Positions 25,744-34,586 of a DNA stretch of 58,375 bases are shown here, one piece after another. The notes below the pieces were generated by a model. The model was not told where the DNA came from and did not search any database. It saw only the letters and a list, made by a program, of their open reading frames with translations. Source of the stretch: Acidobacteriaceae bacterium (GTDB lineage: Bacteria; Acidobacteriota; Terriglobia; Terriglobales; Acidobacteriaceae); the NCBI GenBank assembly GCA_003134435.1, contig PLBE01000116.1, positions 1 to 58,375 of the forward strand, read 5' to 3'. The translations under genes were made by a program, and so were the position numbers. Numbering within the stretch: position 1 is the first letter of the stretch; each line of letters starts with the position of its first letter.

Positions 25744-27465
25744 GTGCCGACGCCCGTCTCTCCACCGGTCATTGAATCTTGGGAGTCGATTGCATCTTGG
25801 GAGTCGGAAGACTTGAACGAGAGCCTCAAACAGATTCAGGACTTTCTGCGCGGCTTGAGCCTGCGGCAGAAAGCGCTCATCGCCGGCGGCGCCATCGCCG
25901 TCGGCTTGACCCTGTGGCTGTTCACCTCCTTGCTCGATCACAAGAACGTCATCCTTTACTCCGGCCTCAAGCCGCAAGACGCGCAGTCGATGGGCGCGCG
26001 CCTGGCGGCAAAAAGTATCGCGTATGAAATTTCGCCGGATGGCGGCAGCCTCCTGGTGCCTTCCGACAAGCTCGATGCCGCCCGCCTCGAAACCGCCGCC
26101 CAGGGCCTGCCGCGCAACGCTCGCCTCGGCTTCGAACTGTTCGACACGCCGAACTGGGCGGGTTCGGACTTCAGCGAGAAAGTGAACTACCAGCGTGCGC
26201 TCGAAGGCGAACTCGAACGCACCCTGCAAACCCTTACCGAAGTCGAGGCAGTGCGCGTCCACCTGGTTCTGCCGCGGGAGTCGCTGTTCAGCGAACAAGA
26301 ACACGATTCCAAAGCCGCCGTCATCGTCAAGACGCGCGGCGGCACGCTTTCCCGCGATGCGCAACAAGCCATTCCGCAACTGGTGGCGAGCGCCGTGGAC
26401 GGCCTGCGGCCGGAGAATGTTACGGTGGTCGACGCGGAAACGGCAACGTCTTTTCTGGCGCGGCGCGGGCCCTCGGGACGGGCCTCTTTCGATTCCGACG
26501 AAGAACTCGCCGCCGCCGCCGTGCATGCCATCGAACCGGTGGTGGGCGCCGAACATGTTCGCGCCAGCGTGCATGTGGATTACGACCTGAGCAGCAGTGA
26601 AGACACTTCCGAAATCTACGATCCCAAGGCGACCGCTACCCTCGCCCAGCAGCACTCCGAAGAACTCGCCGGAGGCGCCAATCCGGCGGGCGTGCCCGGC
26701 GTTGCCAGTAATGTTCCGGGCAGCGCAGCCGCGATTACGCCGCCGGTGGTGCCGGGAACGGCGGCCACCGCGCCGCCCGGCACGTCCGTCATTCCGAGTG
26801 CGCTCTCGGCCATCGACAGCCAGAGTTCGAAATCGGACAGCTCGACCTTCGCCGTCAGCAAGAACACCCGCCACGTCCTGAATCCAGCGGGCCGGGTGCG
26901 GCGCATCACGGCGTCGGTGCTGGTCGATGATGCGGTCGATGCCAAAACGGAAAACGGCAAGCCGTCAAATGTGCGGCGCCGGCGTACGCCAGAAGAAATG
27001 ACGGCCATCGAAAAACTTGCCCGGGCCGCGATTGGAGTGGACGAGCAGCGGGGAGACCTGCTGGCGGTTGAGAACCTGGCCTTCCAGACCGTGCCGCTCG
27101 AATCGCCGGCCGCTCCCGGCAAACTCGATAAATGGCGCCTGCTGATTCTGCCCTGGGCGGGCGCCTTGCGCTACGTTGGAATTACGCTGCTGTTCCTGTT
27201 TGTCTATGCGGTGGTCTTGCGTCCGGTGCAGAAACAGGCGATCGCCGCCTTCAAACAGATTCCCGCGCATCTTTCAAGGCCACTCACGGCCGGCAGTGCG
27301 GGGGCATCCCCCAATGGGCTCGCGGCCATGGATCTGCCTCAGGGCAGCGAGGAAGCCAAGCGTGCCGGGGTGTTGAAGAAAGAAATCAGCGACAAGATCA
27401 AAGCCGAACCCGCCGCCGCCAGCCGGCTGGTTCAAGCCTGGATCCATGAACCGAAAACCAAGTAG
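25744..27465 (+). CDS. fliF: Flagellar MS-ring protein FliF
   Basis: Inner-membrane ring that houses the export gate and anchors the C ring. It has a first membrane segment at ~42-62 ('ALIAGGAIAVGLTLWLFTSLL'), the ring-building YscJ/FliF domains to ~300, a low-complexity Ala/Pro/Gly periplasmic stretch (~315-365), a second membrane segment at ~470-490, and the cytoplasmic C-terminus with the FliG-binding motif ('RLVQAWIHEPKTK'). GTG at 25744 is a guess; a TTG at 25813 would remove a repeated 'SWES' stretch and begin at the conserved part. Confidence 0.95.
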   Translation: MPTPVSPPVIESWESIASWESEDLNESLKQIQDFLRGLSLRQKALIAGGAIAVGLTLWLFTSLLDHKNVILYSGLKPQDAQSMGARLAAKSIAYEISPDGGSLLVPSDKLDAARLETAAQGLPRNARLGFELFDTPNWAGSDFSEKVNYQRALEGELERTLQTLTEVEAVRVHLVLPRESLFSEQEHDSKAAVIVKTRGGTLSRDAQQAIPQLVASAVDGLRPENVTVVDAETATSFLARRGPSGRASFDSDEELAAAAVHAIEPVVGAEHVRASVHVDYDLSSSEDTSEIYDPKATATLAQQHSEELAGGANPAGVPGVASNVPGSAAAITPPVVPGTAATAPPGTSVIPSALSAIDSQSSKSDSSTFAVSKNTRHVLNPAGRVRRITASVLVDDAVDAKTENGKPSNVRRRRTPEEMTAIEKLARAAIGVDEQRGDLLAVENLAFQTVPLESPAAPGKLDKWRLLILPWAGALRYVGITLLFLFVYAVVLRPVQKQAIAAFKQIPAHLSRPLTAGSAGASPNGLAAMDLPQGSEEAKRAGVLKKEISDKIKAEPAAASRLVQAWIHEPKTK

Positions 27466-27541
27466 CGAGCGCTTCAAAAGACAGACGCTAGCCCGAGAAA
27501 CAGACCGAGACCCGGACAAGAAAAAGACCGGGAACTAGACA

Positions 27542-28558
27542 ATGACCGCAAACACTTCCAGTCCGGGCCTGCAAAAAGCCGCCATCCTGATGGTGCTGCT
27601 GGGCGAGGAGGCCGCGGCCAACATTTACCGCAACCTTCCCGAGAACGATGTCCAGCGCCTCTCGCGGCGCATCACCGAACTCGAGCACTTCAAACCCGAG
27701 ACCGCGATTTCCGTGCTCGAAGAGTATCACCAGCTTTCCGTTACCCAAGGATATCTGGCGGAAGGCGGCCCGGAGTATGCCCAGAAACTGCTGGTAAAAG
27801 CCTTCGGCGACGCGGGCGCCCGGCGCTTGCTCGACCAGGTCTCCAACACCATGGAACAGAATGCGGTTCACCTGGAAAGCCTGCAGGAAGCCGATCCGCA
27901 GCAGTTGGCGAAGTTCCTCGAAGTGGAACATCCCCAAACCATCGCCCTGATCCTGGCGCACCTGAATTCCCGCCAGGCCTCGGAGCTTCTGTTGCGGCTG
28001 CCGGAAGAGATTCGCGGCGAAACCATTAAGCGCCTGGCACGCTTGCGTCAGTTTTCCCCCGAAGTCGCTCAGAAAGTCGCGCTTGCCTTGAACAAGCAAT
28101 TGGAGTCGGTCGGCGAACAAAGCCGGCGCGCTTATGCCGGATTCAAAGGCGCCGCCGATCTCCTGAACCAGCTCGACCCGCTGTCCAGCAAAGCGATTCT
28201 GGAGACCATCGAGAAGGATGATCCCAAGATGGCGCTGGGCATTCGCAACCTGATGTTTACTTTCGAAGATCTGCTGGGAGTGCCGGAATCCGGCATCCGC
28301 GAACTGCTTGGCCAACTCGACAAAAAGACTCTGGCCATGGCCCTGCGGGGCGCGACCGATGAACTCAAGGCGCTGGTTTTCAAGTGCATGTCTTCGCGCG
28401 CCGTGGACATGATGAAAGAGGACATGGAGGTGCTCGGCGCGCTGCGGGCCCGCGACGTGCATCTGGCGCAGCACGAAATCGTAGAGATGGCTCGCAAACT
28501 CGAAGCCGAAGGCAAGTTGGTGCTGAACGCGGAATCGCAGGAGGAATATGTCGTCTAG
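27542..28558 (+). CDS. fliG: Flagellar motor switch protein FliG
   Basis: C-ring subunit that binds FliF and contacts the stator to produce torque. The N-terminal domain starts 'LQKAAILMVLLGEEAAANIYRNL'. The middle domain carries the EHPQT motif ('EVEHPQTIALILAHL'). The C-terminal domain has the charged torque helix region ('REIRELL..', 'LAMALRGATDELKALVFKCMSSRAVDMMKEDM'). 338 aa is full length. It overlaps fliH by 11 bases. Confidence 0.97.
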   Translation: MTANTSSPGLQKAAILMVLLGEEAAANIYRNLPENDVQRLSRRITELEHFKPETAISVLEEYHQLSVTQGYLAEGGPEYAQKLLVKAFGDAGARRLLDQVSNTMEQNAVHLESLQEADPQQLAKFLEVEHPQTIALILAHLNSRQASELLLRLPEEIRGETIKRLARLRQFSPEVAQKVALALNKQLESVGEQSRRAYAGFKGAADLLNQLDPLSSKAILETIEKDDPKMALGIRNLMFTFEDLLGVPESGIRELLGQLDKKTLAMALRGATDELKALVFKCMSSRAVDMMKEDMEVLGALRARDVHLAQHEIVEMARKLEAEGKLVLNAESQEEYVV

Positions 28559-29264
28559 CGCCCCCCGGCAGCAACCTCTTGCCGAAAGCTCGCCCTTCGC
28601 CTACGCGGAGGCGGGAGACCCCGGCGGCGCCCCTGCAGTTCCACTTGAAACCGGGCACGGGACTGACGAACGCAACCTGCAGCGCGCCGAAATCTTCGAG
28701 CAGGGCCGCCAAAGCGGACAGCAGGAACTCCGTTCCGGACTCGACGCCGCCCTCGCCAGGAATCGGGACCAGATCAGTCGATCTCTCAGCCAGTTCGTTC
28801 TCGAACGGCAAAGCTACTATCGCCGCGTCGAAGGCGAAGTCGTCGAACTGGCCCTTGCCATCGCCCGCAAGATTCTGCATCGCGAAGTGCAGATCGATCC
28901 CAACACTCTCGCCGGCATCGTTCGAGTCACTTTGGAAAAACTGGATACCGGAACCAAAGTCGATCTCCACGTTCACCCCCAGGAAGCTGCTGCGTGGCGG
29001 CACTACTTCGCCTGCGAGACGCAAGACGTCGAACCGCCCGGCATTCACGAAGATCCCGCTATCGCTCGCGGGGAGTGCCGCATCGATACTTCGCTCGGCT
29101 CTACTGAGATCGGCCTGGAATCGCAACTTAAGGAAATTGAAACCGGATTGCTCGACCTGCTCGCGGAAAGGCCCGGCGCGCCTCCCCGCCCGGCGCTCGC
29201 CCCGGCCACCAAGCCAGTACCGCCAAATTCCCTGACCAACGCAGATACAGCGGGCCAAACATAA
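28548..29264 (+). CDS. fliH: Flagellar export ATPase regulator FliH
   Basis: Peripheral stator-like protein that holds FliI and docks it to the C ring. After a Pro/Ala-rich start, residues ~45-100 form an amphipathic GxxxG/Gln-rich helix ('EIFEQGRQSGQQELRSGLDAAL'). The FliH/YscL domain follows ('VVELALAIARKILHREVQIDPNTLAGIVRVTLEKL', 'VHPQEAAAWRHYF', 'CRIDTSLGSTEIGLESQLKEIE'). The C-terminus is Pro/Ala rich. Position between fliG and fliI supports the call. Confidence 0.9.
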   Translation: MSSSAPRQQPLAESSPFAYAEAGDPGGAPAVPLETGHGTDERNLQRAEIFEQGRQSGQQELRSGLDAALARNRDQISRSLSQFVLERQSYYRRVEGEVVELALAIARKILHREVQIDPNTLAGIVRVTLEKLDTGTKVDLHVHPQEAAAWRHYFACETQDVEPPGIHEDPAIARGECRIDTSLGSTEIGLESQLKEIETGLLDLLAERPGAPPRPALAPATKPVPPNSLTNADTAGQT

Positions 29265-29277
29265 GGAGAAATGTTAA

Positions 29278-30585
29278 GTGACTCCGCCCCTGCTCTCGGC
29301 TTATTTTTCGCAGCTCGAGACCTCATCCGCCCTGCGCTGGCGGGGCAAGGTGATCCAGGTGGTCGGCCAGTTGGTCGAATCCGAAGGCCCGTTCTGCACC
29401 GTGGGAGAAGCTTGCGAGATCATCGATTCCCGCGGCCGGCGCTGGCCCGGTGAAATCGTCGGCTTCCGCGGCCACACCGTTCTCTCCATGTCCCTCCATC
29501 GCCCCACCGGCATCCGCTATGGCGATCGGATCGTGGTTTGGGGACGGCGCCCTTCCCTGCGCCTCAGCGAAGAACTACTCGGCCGTGTCCTCGATGGCGC
29601 AGGTCATCCCATTGATGGCCGCCCCGCTCCCCTTTGCCGCGAACGTTTCGCTCTCGACCGCGAAGCTCCGCTTGCGCTGGAACGCACGCCCATCCGTGAC
29701 CCGCTCGCCTGCGGCATTCGCGCCATCGACGCCTTCCTCACCTGCGGACGCGGTCAGCGCGTCGGCATCTTCGGCGGAAGCGGCGTCGGCAAAAGCACGC
29801 TCATCGGCATGATGGCCCGCAACACCAGCGCCGACCTCACCGTTCTCGGCCTGATTGGCGAACGCGGGCGCGAAGTGGGAGAACTGCTCAACTCGCTCGG
29901 CGAAGAAGGCCGCCGTCGCTCCGTTGTCATCGTCTCCACTTCCGACCAGGATCCGCTACTCCGCATCCGCGCCGGACTGGCCGCCACCACCATCGCCGAA
30001 TTTTTCTGCGCTCGCGGCAAAAATGTCCTGCTGGTCGTCGACTCGCTCACCCGTCTGGCCATGGCTCAACGCGAAATCGGGCTTGCCGCCGGCGAGCCGC
30101 CTACCGCCAAAGGCTACACACCCTCGGTCTTTACCCTGCTCGCCCGCCTCATCGAGCGGGCCGGCTCGTTCCCCTCCGGCACCATCACTGGCTTCTACAC
30201 CGTGCTCATGGAAGGCGACGACGAAAACGACCCTCTTGTCGATGCCGCGCGCGCCCTGCTCGACGGCCACATCATGCTCGATCGCCGGCTCGCCGCCCAA
30301 AGCCACTATCCCCCGATTTCAATCCTCGACAGCATCAGCCGCATCATGCCCGCCGTGATCTCCGCCGAGCATCTCGCAAAAACCAACGCCATCCGCCGCC
30401 TTTTCGCTACCTACAAAGCCTCGGAGGAACTGATTCGCATCGGCGCCTACCAGAACGGCAGCGATCCCGACCTCGACCGCGCCATCGTGCTCATGCCCGC
30501 CCTCCGAGACTTTCTCACCCAGCCCTCGCAGGAAGTTCCTGGGATGAACGACTCCATCGCCCGCCTGCTGGCCCTTCCCACATGA
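29278..30585 (+). CDS. fliI: Flagellum-specific ATPase FliI
   Basis: F1-beta-like hexamer that energises type III export. It contains Walker A 'GGSGVGKST' at ~170, 'GLIGERGREVGE' at ~193-205, Walker B 'VLLVVDSLTRLAMAQREIGLA' at ~245, and the substrate-docking 'PTAKGYTPSVFTLLARLIERAG'. At 435 aa it is standard. GTG at 29278 follows AAGGAG at 29263-29268. A small ATG frame starting at 29271 in another phase is a shadow. Confidence 0.96.
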   Translation: MTPPLLSAYFSQLETSSALRWRGKVIQVVGQLVESEGPFCTVGEACEIIDSRGRRWPGEIVGFRGHTVLSMSLHRPTGIRYGDRIVVWGRRPSLRLSEELLGRVLDGAGHPIDGRPAPLCRERFALDREAPLALERTPIRDPLACGIRAIDAFLTCGRGQRVGIFGGSGVGKSTLIGMMARNTSADLTVLGLIGERGREVGELLNSLGEEGRRRSVVIVSTSDQDPLLRIRAGLAATTIAEFFCARGKNVLLVVDSLTRLAMAQREIGLAAGEPPTAKGYTPSVFTLLARLIERAGSFPSGTITGFYTVLMEGDDENDPLVDAARALLDGHIMLDRRLAAQSHYPPISILDSISRIMPAVISAEHLAKTNAIRRLFATYKASEELIRIGAYQNGSDPDLDRAIVLMPALRDFLTQPSQEVPGMNDSIARLLALPT

Positions 30586-30616
30586 ACCTCATCCCTGTGA
30601 AAGCGGCGTTTGACTG

Positions 30617-31060
30617 ATGGCCTTCCGTTTCGCTCTTGCCCCGCTCCTCCGCCTCCGCCAAAGCATCGAACGTCAGCGTACGCTCAAACTGCAGGAAGCG
30701 AACCTGCAACTTTTCCGTGCTCAAGAAGAGCTGGCGCGACTGGAACGCTCGCTCGACGAATCGGCTCAGTCCGATGCCGCTGCGCTCGTCGCCGGACGCA
30801 TGGCCGCCGAAATCCAGTTTGCTCTGGTGCTTCGCGAGAACCTGGAACGCTTCCGCCAGGAACTCCAGTCCGACATCCGCAAGCTCGAATTAGCGCGGCA
30901 GGAGGCGGTTCGCGAATACCACCAGGCTTATCGCGAACGCGAGGTCCTGGAAACGCTGCGCGCCCGCCAGCGCCGCGATTACCAGCAGGAACAATTGCGC
31001 CGTCAGCAAAAGGAACTCGATGCCACCTATCTGCTCCAACGCTGGCATCATCGAAACTAA
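30617..31060 (+). CDS. fliJ: Flagellar export chaperone FliJ
   Basis: An all-helical, Arg/Glu/Gln-rich coiled-coil protein of 147 aa beginning 'MAFRFALAPLLRLRQSIERQRTLKLQEANLQLFRAQEELARLE'. It matches the FliJ pattern; it is thought to act like the gamma subunit inside the FliI ring. Sequence conservation in this family is weak, but the gene order fliI-fliJ-fliK makes the call safe. Confidence 0.88.
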   Translation: MAFRFALAPLLRLRQSIERQRTLKLQEANLQLFRAQEELARLERSLDESAQSDAAALVAGRMAAEIQFALVLRENLERFRQELQSDIRKLELARQEAVREYHQAYREREVLETLRARQRRDYQQEQLRRQQKELDATYLLQRWHHRN

Positions 31061-31282
31061 ATCACCGGATTGAATCACGAAATCGGATCGCCCGATTTTG
31101 CCGGGCGGAACCCGGCAACCATTGCCGCACCCGGCTTCATCGCTCTGTCCCGGTCCAATGCTCGAGGACACCTCGATTCAGCTAACTGTCTTAAGTTGCA
31201 ATCATCGATTCCTGCATTCGCGAACCCAAGCGGAACTCCCGCCGGTTGGCGCGTCGAGTGCAATCGCATCATTGGCATCCCG

Positions 31283-34210
31283 ATGCAGATAGACGCAATC
31301 CTCAACCCGGCTGTGGCGCCTGCGGCCGCGAGCGCGGCCCGATCACCATCGTCCGCGAATTTCGGCGCGACGCTGGCATCGTCTATGTCCAACCCGGTGT
31401 CTGACTCTCCGCGCAATCAGTCTGCTGCTGCGCCGGACCCTTCAAAACCTGGTTCCAAGTCTGGTGCACATGCGGGCACAGATCCCGGTACGATGTTCAC
31501 CACGTCATTGCTCGCAAGCCTCGCTAAGAGCGCTGGCCCCAAGTCCGGCACTGCCCCGGACGACACCTCCAACTTCAGCGCGGTCAATTGTTCGAATCGG
31601 AACTCCAAGCCCAGTGCGAAACCTGGCGTCAAATCACCTGCTGCGCCTGTTCCCGCAGCCGCTGTTTCCGAAGTCCTATCCCGATTCGTCGCTGCAACCG
31701 CTACTCCATCGACACACTCACTAACACCGTTCCCAGCAACGTTACGAACATCACTCCCAGCGGCATCAACCATTCCATCACCGTCCCGAATCCCGGCCGC
31801 ATCGACGGTGATCGTGCCCACCGCGAATCACTTGTCATCCGTACCGCCAGGCCCTACGGATCTTGCCGGGACCGCCGGAGTCCCGACATTGACGTTCCCG
31901 CTGCCTGTTCTCGGCACCGAATTGGTTACATCCGGCGTATCCCAGTCTTCCGGGACGCCAGACATTCAGCCCCGTCAGCCTGGGAACAATTCGCCCTCGA
32001 CTTCCGCGGTTTCCACTTCTTGGACCGCTGGAGACAGCACCCGCACGATCGCCGCTGTCAACCAGGCGCCCGCCTTGGACTTTCCTGATCATTCCAGCGT
32101 CGCTTCGGCGCCAGCGGATTCTTCGGCTTCAATCATCCCGGAATTTCCGGGCGCAATATCCGCTGTCGGTCTCATCGCCACCGACACCGTCCACTCGTCC
32201 TTCAATCTCGCGGAACCACTGTCGATTGCACCAGTGATGGCACCGGCGCCATGGTCGACTTCGTTCGTCCCCGTTTCGTCCGCGCCGTCCAACCCCGAAT
32301 GGCACGCTCTCATTCCAACCGGCGCAACCACTTTCACGCTCGATCAATCTTCAACGGTTCAATCAACTATGGTTGAACCGACAATCGATCAATCGCCGTC
32401 TGACTCGACTGTGACTCTCGCACTGGTCATACCCCCGGCATTATCGGCAACAGCAGCGCCATCAGCACCCCCTGGTAATCTCTCAGTGCAGCCGGCACCC
32501 TCGCCAGACGACAACCAGATCTCCACTCTTCTCAGCCGACGAGCCTTCTCCGTGCCCCCCCCAGGATCCCCTGCTCCATCGGCGGTCCAAGCTCCCATTC
32601 CAGCCGTTCAATCTTTCGTCGTGGATGGCACCATTGCCACCTTAACCGCACCCGCAAAAATAGAGCCGGCCGCAGCTCGCTTGGCGACTCTACCCCCGGC
32701 GACTTTGCGACGGATAGTTCCACCGCACAGCGAGATCCCAGAGTTCGGTCCTGGGTTCGGTAAAGAGTTCGGCCCAGGGTTTGTCTCTTCCGCGCCCGCC
32801 ACCGCTCCAGATCGAGTCTCCTCGTCCGGCGCCACTGCCGTCACAACCGATCGCGCCGTTGCTGGCGTGGTCGATCACGGCATCGACAACTTTCCTGACA
32901 ACTCCGCCGTCGCCAATTCCCCCCTTCAGAGCAAGTTGTCTTTCACCGCGAACCTCATCCCGGATTCCCCCGCCCCGGCCTCACCCGTCGCTTCGAGGAC
33001 CCCAATTCCATTGATCGCAATCAAGAACGATCCTTCGCTGCCAGAACTCCCGGCAGTACCGCCGCCAACCGCCGGTACTCCGAAAACCGGCCTCCCCGCC
33101 TCCAGTGATATTTCGAACCATCCCGATCGGAAGGAAACATCTCCCGCTTCGGTTACCACCGCTTCGAACCTGACCTCGGATTCCGCCGCAAGCACGCCAT
33201 CTCCCGCTCCGATGGCCTCGTTCCGGCCTCCCGCAATTACCGAGAGCCCTTCCCGCACTAACAAACCCGAAATCTCCACCCCACGCGGTCCAGCCGCACA
33301 ACCGCAGGCCACTACTACCGACGCGCCACCAACCGCCAACCCTCCAGAGCCGGAATTCGGCTCCAGCAACACTGCCAACAGCGCTCCGCCTCCCCCTCCG
33401 AACTTCATTCGCACTCCGAACTCAAGCCTCAGTTCCGATGCATCGTTGTCAATTGCGGCAGGGGAGGGCGCGAGCGTTGGTGAGCCCGATGTATCTGCTC
33501 CACCAGTTTCCCCGGCAGCATCCCTAACCAGTGCCGCCGATAAGAAACTCGTTGCCGGAGTCCAAGCCAATCCCGCTCCGTCCACCGCCAACCCATCCAC
33601 TGCTACGCCATGGCATGAAGCCCCGATCGCGTCGGCAGCAGGAAGTCCTGCCGCGCCTGTGCCCAGCGCCGCTCCGCCCGCCATCGCACCACCCCAAATC
33701 GGATCCGACGCCGCACCCGAACTTCCCAAAACTCATCAGATGATTGACTCCGCCCCGCCTGCTCTTCCCACTCCGCTGGCCGCGCCCGCTACCACCGATG
33801 CCGCCGCCACCGCCCAAATGCATGTCGGATTGCGCACCGACGCCTTTGGCTCGGTTGAAATTCACACCGTCGTCCAACAAAGTCAGATCGGCATCACCGT
33901 CCACTCCGACCGCGAAATTGCCCATTGGTTCAGTTCCGAGGTTCCCGGCCTCGAATCGGGCCTCAACAAAAACCACCTCAACCTCACCGCCGTTGATTTT
34001 GACAGCGGACGGTCCGGCACCCCAAGCGCGGGCAGTTTTCAGCACGGCCAGCCGCGGCAAAACTTCTCCGAAACTCCAGGGTCGCAATCCCCTTTCTCGC
34101 CCGGCACTTTGCCAGAAACAGATGCGGCCAACGACGCTTCGCCCTCGGATAGTCTCCCTTCAGACCGGTCCTTCAGGCCCGGAGTAACTCGCGTCAGTAT
34201 TCACGCTTAG
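31283..34210 (+). CDS. fliK: Very long flagellar hook-length control protein FliK
   Basis: Molecular ruler exported during hook growth that switches export specificity through FlhB. Only the C-terminal Flg_hook domain (~residues 855-920: 'MHVGLRTDAFGSVEIHTVVQQSQIGITVHSDREIAHWF', 'LNLTAVDFDSG') is conserved. The preceding ~850 residues are Ser/Pro/Ala/Thr-rich low complexity. At 975 aa it is about twice the usual FliK. ATG at 31283 is one choice; the open frame extends up to a TTG at 31070. Base composition differs from its neighbours because of the Pro/Ser/Thr codons, not necessarily transfer. Confidence 0.8.
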   Translation: MQIDAILNPAVAPAAASAARSPSSANFGATLASSMSNPVSDSPRNQSAAAPDPSKPGSKSGAHAGTDPGTMFTTSLLASLAKSAGPKSGTAPDDTSNFSAVNCSNRNSKPSAKPGVKSPAAPVPAAAVSEVLSRFVAATATPSTHSLTPFPATLRTSLPAASTIPSPSRIPAASTVIVPTANHLSSVPPGPTDLAGTAGVPTLTFPLPVLGTELVTSGVSQSSGTPDIQPRQPGNNSPSTSAVSTSWTAGDSTRTIAAVNQAPALDFPDHSSVASAPADSSASIIPEFPGAISAVGLIATDTVHSSFNLAEPLSIAPVMAPAPWSTSFVPVSSAPSNPEWHALIPTGATTFTLDQSSTVQSTMVEPTIDQSPSDSTVTLALVIPPALSATAAPSAPPGNLSVQPAPSPDDNQISTLLSRRAFSVPPPGSPAPSAVQAPIPAVQSFVVDGTIATLTAPAKIEPAAARLATLPPATLRRIVPPHSEIPEFGPGFGKEFGPGFVSSAPATAPDRVSSSGATAVTTDRAVAGVVDHGIDNFPDNSAVANSPLQSKLSFTANLIPDSPAPASPVASRTPIPLIAIKNDPSLPELPAVPPPTAGTPKTGLPASSDISNHPDRKETSPASVTTASNLTSDSAASTPSPAPMASFRPPAITESPSRTNKPEISTPRGPAAQPQATTTDAPPTANPPEPEFGSSNTANSAPPPPPNFIRTPNSSLSSDASLSIAAGEGASVGEPDVSAPPVSPAASLTSAADKKLVAGVQANPAPSTANPSTATPWHEAPIASAAGSPAAPVPSAAPPAIAPPQIGSDAAPELPKTHQMIDSAPPALPTPLAAPATTDAAATAQMHVGLRTDAFGSVEIHTVVQQSQIGITVHSDREIAHWFSSEVPGLESGLNKNHLNLTAVDFDSGRSGTPSAGSFQHGQPRQNFSETPGSQSPFSPGTLPETDAANDASPSDSLPSDRSFRPGVTRVSIHA

Positions 34211-34221
34211 GAGGAAAACTC

Positions 34222-34578
34222 GTGCACGCTTCGCTGCTGCAAATGCTCCAACCCGCTCAGGCTGCCGCCAGGTCGAATGCAACTTCATCGTCAGCGACAA
34301 CTTCCTCATCTTCCTCCACCGCCACCGATCCTGGAGCGGACTTGACCAATACTTTCTTGCAACTGCTGACGGTGCAACTGAAAAACCAAAGCCCGCTTGA
34401 CCCCGTCGATCCAAACCAGTTCGTGACGCAGCTCGCGCAATTTAACTCCCTGGGCGAACTGACTCAGATCCAGGAACTCATGCAGACGCTGGTGAATAAC
34501 ACCAGTCCTACGACCTCGACTGCCGGTGCGAGCGCCAATGCGATCTCCACTGCCCGCCCCAATTCCATGTCTCACTAA
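34222..34578 (+). CDS. flgD: Short flagellar hook-capping protein FlgD (N-terminal domain only)
   Basis: GTG at 34222 follows AGGAGGA at 34209-34215. The conserved FlgD N-terminal scaffold is present ('FLQLLTVQLKNQSPLDPVDPNQFVTQLAQFNSLGELTQIQELMQTL', ~48-93). The C-terminal Tudor-like and FnIII-like domains of ordinary FlgD (220 aa or more) are missing; a Ser/Thr/Ala tail ends the protein at 118 aa. The next gene, flgE, starts nine bases later with a good ribosome-binding site, so truncation by the sequence end is excluded. Confidence 0.88.
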   Translation: MHASLLQMLQPAQAAARSNATSSSATTSSSSSTATDPGADLTNTFLQLLTVQLKNQSPLDPVDPNQFVTQLAQFNSLGELTQIQELMQTLVNNTSPTTSTAGASANAISTARPNSMSH

Positions 34579-34586
34579 GGAGCCTT

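Noticed and set aside
25528-26874. 448-codon open frame on the minus strand opposite fliF and fliE
   Set aside because: Both overlapped genes are certain, and the product is Arg/Gly/His rich without motifs; antisense shadow.
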